Below are positions 31,861 to 38,505 of a DNA stretch of 38,505 nucleotides, one piece after another; position 1 is the first letter of the stretch, and every line of letters starts with the position of its first letter. Origin of the DNA: Kiritimatiellia bacterium (lineage in GTDB: Bacteria; Verrucomicrobiota; Kiritimatiellia; RFP12; UBA1067); NCBI GenBank assembly GCA_017520845.1, contig JAFXEU010000105.1, forward strand, positions 1 to 38,505. Reading direction: 5' to 3'. Below the pieces are notes generated by a model, which had not been told where the DNA came from, did not search any database, and saw nothing but the letters and a program-made list of their open reading frames with translations. Both the position numbers and the translations under genes were made by a program.

Positions 31861-33072
31861 TTAGACGCATCCGGGAACTTTCAGCCACTCGCCGTCCTTC
31901 ATGGCGGAAAGATGAGCGTATATGCCTGAAACGGTAGTGTCAAGCGAAGTTTTCAAATCAACACACACCTTGTGATCCTTAAGGAGGATTCCACGGATGA
32001 AATCATCTGTAAGATACGCGTGCGAACCGCCATGCCCGCCAGCCGGAACATTCGGAGGCAAAGGCCATTTCAGTACATTTACGTTCTGCGCCGAGTTATC
32101 ACTACCTTTGAATGGAGGCTTGCGCGTTTCGACATAACTTCCCTTGGTGCCGTGGAAGCAGCCTATTTCCCCGCCGTGGCCGGGAGTGCCCCACATAACC
32201 GCCATACGCGAAGAGCCGCCGTCCGATGTTTTAAAGAGAGCGACTTCAGAATCGTACGGGTTTGCATACTTATTGTTATCAGGCTGGAATTGAGGCAATG
32301 AACTTTTAAAACCGACGCATGATACATCAGTAAATCTTCCGTGGGTTACACACGTGTAAAAACCGTTTGAATGAGTCGGGTAATATTGCGGCGGAAGACC
32401 TACGCGCCAATCGTTGTAGGAAGCGATACCCTGCTCACCGAAGAAATGGAAATACTCCCCTTCCGAATAAAGATGTTCTCCAAACGAGCCAGCCTGATAG
32501 AGGCTTCTCATCGCAACACATTCTGGACGGAAGGCGGTCGTCTCGTTCATCATATAAATCTTTCCGCTTTTCTTTGCGGCCGAAACGAGACGAGGAATAA
32601 GATCGAGCTGATCTTTGCCGAAAAGCGCGGGGACGGCGCTTGCGACATGAAGGCCGTGTTCAAGAGCCATAATCGCAAGTCTGATATGGCTTACTGCGTC
32701 AGTTGCGATGTAAACGGCATCAAGTTTATCTTCCGTCGCATGCTTAATCATATCTTCGCAGCTCGGATACGTCTTTTTTGCCTTTACGCGCTTCTGAAGA
32801 AGTTTACAGCGCTCGGGATCAAGATCTGTACATGCGACAACCTCAACATTCGGATGATACTGGTAGGCAAAAGCGGAACCGAACGAGCAAAATCCTTCAC
32901 CTGCTATTCCGACGCGCACTTTCAGATCGGAAAAAGGCTCCCACTTGACGGGAGAAATTTCTCCTGCAAATTTTTCATCAAAGCCTTGAATGACTTTTTT
33001 GTCGTCTGCGGCATGAAGGCCGGCGGCGAAAAGAGAAATTCCAGCACCAACGAAACCTCTTCTATCAAACAT
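31861..33072 (-). CDS. Gfo/Idh/MocA-family oxidoreductase, probably Tat-exported
   Basis: 403 residues. The N-terminus MFDRRGFVGAGISLFAAGLH has a twin-arginine pattern followed by a hydrophobic stretch and Ala-Asp, suggesting folded export with its cofactor. The Rossmann NAD(P) domain starts at LKVRVGIAGEGFCSFGSAFA and includes VACTDLDPERCKLL. The usual EKP motif near residue 150 is replaced by SAVPALF. The C-domain has GGHGGSHAYLTDDFIRGILL, a motif shared with exported family members from PVC bacteria. A sugar substrate is likely but cannot be named. AAGGAG precedes the ATG. It follows the ADP-ribosylglycohydrolase-like gene by 84 bp with no promoter seen, so I place it in the same operon. 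Confidence 0.88.
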   Translation of the reverse strand: MFDRRGFVGAGISLFAAGLHAADDKKVIQGFDEKFAGEISPVKWEPFSDLKVRVGIAGEGFCSFGSAFAYQYHPNVEVVACTDLDPERCKLLQKRVKAKKTYPSCEDMIKHATEDKLDAVYIATDAVSHIRLAIMALEHGLHVASAVPALFGKDQLDLIPRLVSAAKKSGKIYMMNETTAFRPECVAMRSLYQAGSFGEHLYSEGEYFHFFGEQGIASYNDWRVGLPPQYYPTHSNGFYTCVTHGRFTDVSCVGFKSSLPQFQPDNNKYANPYDSEVALFKTSDGGSSRMAVMWGTPGHGGEIGCFHGTKGSYVETRKPPFKGSDNSAQNVNVLKWPLPPNVPAGGHGGSHAYLTDDFIRGILLKDHKVCVDLKTSLDTTVSGIYAHLSAMKDGEWLKVPGCV

Positions 33073-33156
33073 AATATACTCCTTTATTTTTATTTTTCAA
33101 CCCTCATCCCATCGGCGGGACAGATACCTTTTTTCACTAAAGAATAATTCCACATT

Positions 33157-34497
33157 CTACCTTTCCCCGTCAACCTTCTTTTCTTGAGGCGGATTGCCCA
33201 TCTTTTTGACGGGGAGAAAACGGATCTGACGCATCTCCTCCTCCGTGTAGCGCTCGTCCCCTCCTTTACCGGGCTTAAGAGAATCTTCATACGCGGAAGG
33301 CGTCGGCGCTTTCACCGGAATCAGGAAATATTCCCCCGTTCCGTCACGCACCACCTTGCCTCCTTCCGCTATGAGCATATCGCGCGTCAGCTTTTCGCAG
33401 GCGGCGAGCAGTCCGTGCCAGGTATATTCCGAATAATTGAACTTACGCGAATAATCGAAATCTTTCGTGAACTTTTTGTCAAACGCTCCCGCGCCGAGCT
33501 GACAGCCGAGAATACCGAGCGCGTTTGAAGGATTGCAATCCGAATCAAAGCCGCAGGCCGTAGCGATTTTCATCGTTTTCTCTATATCGCCTTCACCCCA
33601 GAGATAACCTATAAGAATCATCGCTCCGTTAAGATTGGCCGCCATCACTACGGTTTCGGATTTGCCGAAATGAGGCGAGTCGGGCTTCCCGTATTTATCA
33701 ACCATCTTTTTCCACGCCTCGTGCCAGGACATTCCCCAGTGGCCGCTCCCCCCCTTGTAGCATGCGAGCACATCCCTCGCCATCTGGGCGTAGCGCGATT
33801 TTGCAGGGATTGCGGCAAGCGCCGCCTCAACGACCTTCACGCGGTCTTTCTCCATGTACGCCGCGGAATACATCGCGCCGATGAATTGTCCGGCGTAAAG
33901 ACCGTCGCCGTAACTTACCAGACGTCCGAACTGCTCTCCGAGCTTGATCGCCCGAGAAGGCATTCCCGGCGAAAGTATGCCCGAGAAATCGGACTCGATC
34001 TGGTAATCGAGAGCGTCCGGCGAGAGATGATGCCGAGGATGACCGCTGGAAGCTCCGGCGATGCCGGAGCGCAAATTGTCAAGTCCGTAGAAATTCGCTC
34101 CCCAGAAACTCGTAGGAAGATTCGCGAAGTCTATTCCCGCCTCGCGGCAGGTAACATCGATCCCTCTCCTGTCGAGCGTGAGAATAAAATTCGCCTCCAC
34201 GCAGCAGTCGTCGTTGTCGAACGCCGCATTGATTTTTTCAGGCTTCCAGACAGGCAGTTCGTCGAAGCTCCATATTTCGCTTTTCAGCCCTTCCGTAAGC
34301 TGACCGAATTCAACGCCCACCATCTGGCCGAGCCATGCGCCCGCCATTTTATCGCGATATTCGGTAATGTACAGTTTGCGCATTTCGACGGGCTTAGCCT
34401 CTGTCTGGGCACAGAGGGGATAACCTCCGCCCGCAACGGCCGCAAGAAGCGCAAGAACGGCGATTCTGCGGTTTTTCTCGATTTTGATTTTTTTCAT
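33157..34497 (-). CDS. Secreted ADP-ribosylglycohydrolase-fold protein
   Basis: 446 residues with a signal peptide (about residues 10-30, RRIAVLALLAAVAGGGYPLC). The ADP-ribosylglycohydrolase (DraG/ARH) fold is seen from KMAGAWLGQMVGVEFG, the first metal motif FDNDDCCVEANFIL, GDGLYAGQFIGAMYSAAYME and the second metal motif ACGFDSDCNPSNALGILG. These acidic clusters would bind Mg or Ca ions. Classic members cleave ADP-ribose from proteins, but an exported copy inside a glycan operon is more likely a glycosidase-like enzyme using the same fold (inference). The start overlaps the stop of the FAD enzyme (ATGA). The C-terminal ~60 residues are Lys/Pro rich. Confidence 0.85.
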   Translation of the reverse strand: MKKIKIEKNRRIAVLALLAAVAGGGYPLCAQTEAKPVEMRKLYITEYRDKMAGAWLGQMVGVEFGQLTEGLKSEIWSFDELPVWKPEKINAAFDNDDCCVEANFILTLDRRGIDVTCREAGIDFANLPTSFWGANFYGLDNLRSGIAGASSGHPRHHLSPDALDYQIESDFSGILSPGMPSRAIKLGEQFGRLVSYGDGLYAGQFIGAMYSAAYMEKDRVKVVEAALAAIPAKSRYAQMARDVLACYKGGSGHWGMSWHEAWKKMVDKYGKPDSPHFGKSETVVMAANLNGAMILIGYLWGEGDIEKTMKIATACGFDSDCNPSNALGILGCQLGAGAFDKKFTKDFDYSRKFNYSEYTWHGLLAACEKLTRDMLIAEGGKVVRDGTGEYFLIPVKAPTPSAYEDSLKPGKGGDERYTEEEMRQIRFLPVKKMGNPPQEKKVDGER

Positions 34498-36341
34498 ACG
34501 TTTTCTTCCTTTAGAGATTCACATCTGAACAAAGCCCCCAGATTATACTTTTGAGGAGGCTGGGGCAGGCCGCGACCGACGCCTTTACGCATCATTTCCT
34601 TCAGTTCCGGCAGATGATTTTTATAAACATCGCGCGGAAGACAGTTGTGCCGCCTGCAGATCGCCGCCGCCATGCCTACGACCTCGCCCATCATGCCGGT
34701 AGTGCGCATGACCCTGACCGTGCCGAGAGCGACATGGGTAACCGAAATGTTCCGCCCGGCCATGAAAAGATTGCCGATATTGCGGGAATAGAGACACCTG
34801 TACGGTATCGGATATCCCGAATGTATCTTATGTCTGCAGACCGACCTGAAAGGATCGTCCGGAAAATGTTTTTTATTTTCGGGCATCGGATAATGAAGAT
34901 CCATCGACCAGGTCGTCCGGCATGTTCCGTCGGGCATCGGACGGTTCTCCACGATATCCGTCTCGGTGAGGATATGATCGCCTAAAAGCCGTCGGCTTTC
35001 GCGCTTCCCGGCCACGTAAGCGACCCAGTTAAGCGCGAGATCGGCCCACTCGGCCTTTCTGCGCGACGAGTTCTTCACGAACGCCCAGTTCGAATAAACG
35101 GCCAGCATGCCGTAATCGCGCACATACTCGAAATTCATAAGCTGATCGCGGTTCATGCCTGTCTCCCAGTCCCAGTCGCCGTGCTTGAGATAGGAGCAGC
35201 TTTCCTCCGAAAACTTAAGCATCCACGGCCTCACGGGAAACGCGGCGCCGCGCTCCGTGCGGGTGTTCCACTGCACGCTCGCGCCCATGGTCATGTTATC
35301 CGGGCGTTCGGGCGCGAAGCTCTCTCCCGTTTCACCGCGGCCCTCGCGCCCTATGGAGAAATCGGCTCCCGCCAGCGCGCCCACGGCCCCGTCGCCCGTG
35401 CAATCGACAAAGAGCGGAGCCGTAAAAAGCGTTTTTCTGCCGTCTACCGTACCGCGTCCCGTCACCGAGCGGATCATCCCCCCGGCCGCATCCGCGCCGA
35501 CTATCCTCGTGTTCAAAAAGAGCCTGATGTTTTTTTCGGCCGATACCGCATCGAGTTTTCTGCCGTCCTCGTAGGTCGCCGCGGGCATCGCGTTGCCGCC
35601 TTTAGCGGGTCCGATTTCGGCGACCACGTCTCCGAGACGGGGGTATTCGCCGAGATTTATCTTCCCGCCGAGATGGACGCGCACTTCGGACGAGTTCGCT
35701 CCGCCTAAAACGGGACGATCCGTCACGAGGGCGACTTTAAGTCCGAGCCGCGCGGCGGATATCGCGGCGCACGTTCCCGCGACTCCGCCGCCGCATACGA
35801 CAAGATCGGCCTTTACCGTTTCGTCGGGCTCAGGCGACGTCGGCCACCTCGGCCCTGCGGGAGGCGCGTCGCCGCGCGTCAGGTACACCGCATCGGCACG
35901 TCCGTCGAACCCGGTCATGTCTTTAAGCGATAATTTATGCCTGCCCGGCTTAAGCCCGATCCCGCCCGCTTTCTGCCAGACCCACGCGCCGCCTCCCTCC
36001 GTGCCGAGACGACCCGGAAGTTCTACGCCGTCCACGGAAACGGAAAACACTCCCGCCGCCTCCGCGCTCCAGGGCGCGGTCCAGTTTTTCGTCCGCACAA
36101 AAACGTTGTAGAATCCGCCTGCCGCGACCTCGACATGGGTCTCGGCGTCGCCGACGGGACTGCCCAGACCGTGCGCCAGAAGATAGCTGGAGCCCATCTC
36201 GTCGATAAACTGCGAATCGACGGACCATCCGCCCGTTATTTCAAACCTCTCGCATTCCACGAGAATTCCGTCCCCGGCCGACGCGGCCGGAAAGCCCGCG
36301 ATGCAGAACAGAATACAGCAGCAAAAACCGTACTTTCCCAT
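34494..36341 (-). CDS. Secreted FAD-dependent oxidoreductase with N-terminal CBM-like domain
   Basis: 615 residues from the ATG at 36341, which has AAAGGA 8 nt upstream; other in-frame ATGs at 36350 and 36377 are poorer choices. A signal peptide (MGKYGFCCCILFCIAGFPAA) leads to a ~130-residue beta-sandwich of CBM6/35 style (LVECERFEITGGWSVDSQF ... HKLSLKDMTGFDGRADAVYL). The FAD_oxidored domain follows: the dinucleotide motif VVCGGGVAGTCAAISAARLG, VLGGANSSEVRVHLGG, FVDCTGDGAVGALAGADF and the C-terminal NLFMAGRNISVTHVALGTVR. The fusion of a sugar-binding module to an oxidase suggests oxidation of a polysaccharide or its fragment outside the cytoplasm. It starts 13 nt after the beta-helix gene stop. 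Confidence 0.85.
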   Translation of the reverse strand: MGKYGFCCCILFCIAGFPAASAGDGILVECERFEITGGWSVDSQFIDEMGSSYLLAHGLGSPVGDAETHVEVAAGGFYNVFVRTKNWTAPWSAEAAGVFSVSVDGVELPGRLGTEGGGAWVWQKAGGIGLKPGRHKLSLKDMTGFDGRADAVYLTRGDAPPAGPRWPTSPEPDETVKADLVVCGGGVAGTCAAISAARLGLKVALVTDRPVLGGANSSEVRVHLGGKINLGEYPRLGDVVAEIGPAKGGNAMPAATYEDGRKLDAVSAEKNIRLFLNTRIVGADAAGGMIRSVTGRGTVDGRKTLFTAPLFVDCTGDGAVGALAGADFSIGREGRGETGESFAPERPDNMTMGASVQWNTRTERGAAFPVRPWMLKFSEESCSYLKHGDWDWETGMNRDQLMNFEYVRDYGMLAVYSNWAFVKNSSRRKAEWADLALNWVAYVAGKRESRRLLGDHILTETDIVENRPMPDGTCRTTWSMDLHYPMPENKKHFPDDPFRSVCRHKIHSGYPIPYRCLYSRNIGNLFMAGRNISVTHVALGTVRVMRTTGMMGEVVGMAAAICRRHNCLPRDVYKNHLPELKEMMRKGVGRGLPQPPQKYNLGALFRCESLKEENV

Positions 36342-36354
36342 AATTTTCATCCTT

Positions 36355-38505
36355 TTATTTTTGACGGGGCAGAACATCAGGCGAATCGGCCCAGATTCCG
36401 CTGAGAGGCTCGTAAAACCGCAATGCGTGCTGACCGCTCCCGGACACGGTGAACGACCACACTTCCGCTTTTTTCGACAGCGGCTTTATTTTCACGATAT
36501 AATGCCCCTTGTAGTCGGACGATTTTACGCTCTCGACGACGCGTCCGCGGGGATCCTTGAGAGTCAGCGAACCCTGCGAAAGTTTTATACGGCACTCCTT
36601 CCCTCCGGAAGGGACCTCGAAATATCCGGTATACGGCTTTGAAGGATCCTTAAGGGCGAATTTGGCGAAAGAATCTCCGTATGTGTCGGCCTGCCAGACG
36701 AACGCCGCCCCCTTGATGTTTTTAACGCCGTAAAAATAACCGCACGAAAACGTACTTTTCTCGACAGCCTTCGGAGCGGGGGTAAATCTGTGCCATCCCG
36801 TATCCGGCGCGGTATAGGTTACGGTCCTCTCGCCGATCGAGGCGTCCGTAACCGCCACGTCCCTGCCGAGCGCGCTCCTGACGTAAAGTTTCTCCTCCGC
36901 CGGAACTTTAAGCGATCTGTCGTACTTGAGAGAGAGATCGAAAGAAACCTTTCGTCCCTTCTCCGCCCAGAAATAACACGACTGAACCGGTGATTTGAAC
37001 CACCAGTAGCCGGAAGTCGTAAGCCTTATCGGGGGACTGTCGACGACTTCGTCTTTGCCGGGCACGCGCGCGGGCTTCTTGAATTTTCCGGCGTCCATAA
37101 ACGAGGTGCGCTTCATGCCCACGCTCGGACCTTTGTAGGACAGCTTTGAAGCGTCCACCTTTTTCCCGTTCCAGTCGACAACGCCGGAAAACACGTCGCG
37201 GACGTTCAAAACCCCGAGTTCGTCCACGATCCGGAACGCCGCGCCGTCCCCGAATCCTTTTATGCGCACGTTCTCGAATCTGATGCGCGGCCGTATCCCT
37301 TCGGGATAATCGCTCTTGCCCAGATCGCGGTTGAGCTTCACTTCGAACGCCGCGGGACCGCCGCGCCTGCCCGGCGTTTTTCTGACATCGTTGAAGACGC
37401 AGTTTTTCATCGTCAGATTGTATATCGGACAGGGAGAAAACGTGATTGCGCCGTGATTGGAATCGAACCGGCAGTCCTCGATGCGGATGTCGTTGAAAGG
37501 CAGGCTCCCGACGTTGAAATATCCTATGGGCACGGAAACAAAAGCGATCTGAGGGCCGCTTGTCGGCTTGAAAACGCAGCGCTTCATGTACATCATGAGC
37601 GGATCGTTGGTCGTCGTCGCATAAAGAAGACCGCCGCCCGCGTTATAGCCGAAAGTGCAGTCGAAGAAATAAAGAAACCCGGTCATGAGATACGAATCCC
37701 AGGGTTCCACGTCGACGCCCGCGCCGGGAGATCCGCCCGACGTGTTTCTGAAGACGACATTTTTAAAATAAAGCGAATAGAAAGAGCACGGCGACGTCCC
37801 TTGTCTGAAATTTGAATCGAGGATCACGTTTTCGACGAAAATCTCCTCCGGCGGAACAAAAGACGAACTGATCGAGATGCCGTCGCATTCGCAGTCCGCA
37901 ACGCGCATGTTTCTGATCACGATATTGCGTGTAGGCCGATGGTACATGTCATGCGTGACGTGAAAACCCGACGCCCCTTCACGCTTGTTGTATTTAAGGC
38001 GCTCGGCGCGGCTTTCGTAAAATCCGACAAGCGCATCTTCGGGTTTTTCGGCGTCGGATTCGACGATCACGTTCTGGCAGCTTTTGAAGATGAACATCGC
38101 CCCGGGAGATTTCCCGCCTTTCGGGATGTTGCATTTACGGAACTCGGGCACGCGGAGCACCTTCGCTCCGCTTTTCACGAGAACTCTTTTGCCGGTCACG
38201 TTATGGTTGAAAACGACGCTCTTTATGTACCACGGAGTCGGCATCCTGTCGAGAACGATCGTCGTGACTTCGGGATCGTCGATAAGTTTCTGAAACGCCT
38301 CGGTGACGTCCTTTTCGTTCCAGAAATCCTTAAGATGAACCGTCTTCTTCTCTTTGACGCCCATTGACGCGAGCGTCTGTCCGAATTTGATATCCTTCTC
38401 CTCCAAAGGAAATTTCGACATCTCCTTCAGCGCGTTGTAATGGGGCCGATAGCGCCATCTGAAAATCTCGTCGCCCTTATATCCGGGGCTGAGTTTCATG
38501 ATCGC
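36355..38505 (-). CDS. Right-handed beta-helix (pectate-lyase-like) protein, 5' end outside the window
   Basis: The frame is open to the right edge. A Met lies at 38499, but the two codons before it are also open, no RBS can be seen and no signal peptide is present, so the real start is probably beyond 38505. At least 716 residues are visible. The first ~420 are a parallel beta-helix with ladder-like repeats (NIVIRNMRVADCECDGISIS, NVILDSNFRQGTSPCSFYSL, DIRIEDCRFDSNHGAITFSP). The rest forms beta-sandwich domains. This fold is common in polysaccharide lyases, hydrolases and epimerases; no catalytic triad can be assigned by eye. It heads the visible part of a four-gene operon. Confidence 0.82.
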   Translation of the reverse strand, partial: AIMKLSPGYKGDEIFRWRYRPHYNALKEMSKFPLEEKDIKFGQTLASMGVKEKKTVHLKDFWNEKDVTEAFQKLIDDPEVTTIVLDRMPTPWYIKSVVFNHNVTGKRVLVKSGAKVLRVPEFRKCNIPKGGKSPGAMFIFKSCQNVIVESDAEKPEDALVGFYESRAERLKYNKREGASGFHVTHDMYHRPTRNIVIRNMRVADCECDGISISSSFVPPEEIFVENVILDSNFRQGTSPCSFYSLYFKNVVFRNTSGGSPGAGVDVEPWDSYLMTGFLYFFDCTFGYNAGGGLLYATTTNDPLMMYMKRCVFKPTSGPQIAFVSVPIGYFNVGSLPFNDIRIEDCRFDSNHGAITFSPCPIYNLTMKNCVFNDVRKTPGRRGGPAAFEVKLNRDLGKSDYPEGIRPRIRFENVRIKGFGDGAAFRIVDELGVLNVRDVFSGVVDWNGKKVDASKLSYKGPSVGMKRTSFMDAGKFKKPARVPGKDEVVDSPPIRLTTSGYWWFKSPVQSCYFWAEKGRKVSFDLSLKYDRSLKVPAEEKLYVRSALGRDVAVTDASIGERTVTYTAPDTGWHRFTPAPKAVEKSTFSCGYFYGVKNIKGAAFVWQADTYGDSFAKFALKDPSKPYTGYFEVPSGGKECRIKLSQGSLTLKDPRGRVVESVKSSDYKGHYIVKIKPLSKKAEVWSFTVSGSGQHALRFYEPLSGIWADSPDVLPRQK

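Overview
The window comes from a Gram-negative bacterium of the PVC group, most likely Kiritimatiellota or a relative in Verrucomicrobiota. The left edge holds the 5' end of a 16S rRNA gene with a PVC-like start. The gene set also fits: an outer-membrane beta-barrel, LolA-like and AsmA-like envelope proteins, BspA-type leucine-rich repeats, Sel1 repeats, a SGNH sialate-esterase-type enzyme and a secreted Gfo/Idh/MocA oxidoreductase. The phylum call is an inference from a ~200-base rRNA fragment plus this gene flavour. Nearly every gene lies on the minus strand. The exceptions are an IS110-type transposase and one small secreted protein.

Layout from left to right. 1-402: 16S 5' end (minus) with its leader and a strong rRNA promoter. 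403-3816: one uninterrupted frame that joins a leucine-rich-repeat surface protein to a glycosidase-like secreted protein. 3853-6842: the accessory part of the window. It contains an IS110-family transposase, a ~210-nt structured segment just upstream that is a good bridge-RNA candidate, two near-identical 31-bp palindromes, a large hairpin after the transposase, and two inverted copies of an undescribed hairpin-rich repeat whose stems covary and carry UNCG loops. 6843-7316: a small secreted protein. 7378-10787: serS, a porin-like barrel and an HD phosphohydrolase. 10820-15696: TPR protein, LolA-like, AsmA-like and glycogen phosphorylase. 15753-18827: a large secreted thioredoxin-like/discoidin-like protein. 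18882-26120: a seven-gene, tightly overlapping proS operon (proS, hisS, methyltransferase, two Sel1 proteins, ymdB-type phosphodiesterase, HAD hydrolase). 26160-29535: ettA, a U32 (TrhP-type) protein and luxS. 29577-31580: sialate O-acetylesterase-like enzyme. 31861-38505: an operon of beta-helix protein, FAD-dependent oxidoreductase, secreted ADP-ribosylglycohydrolase-fold protein and Gfo/Idh/MocA oxidoreductase.

The genes on the right and the LRR/glycosidase frame look like machinery for breaking down complex, probably host- or plant-derived, glycans outside the cytoplasm. The middle is housekeeping: three aminoacyl-tRNA synthetases, translation factor EttA, tRNA modification, AI-2 synthesis and glycogen use. 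Promoters across the window share an extended -10 box (TGN-TATAAT) with poor -35 boxes. At three genes this box sits only 7-9 nt before the ATG with no Shine-Dalgarno sequence, which points to leaderless transcripts.

The observation I rate highest is the inverted pair of hairpin arrays flanking the IS110 element, with compensatory base changes. The candidate IS110 bridge RNA is second.
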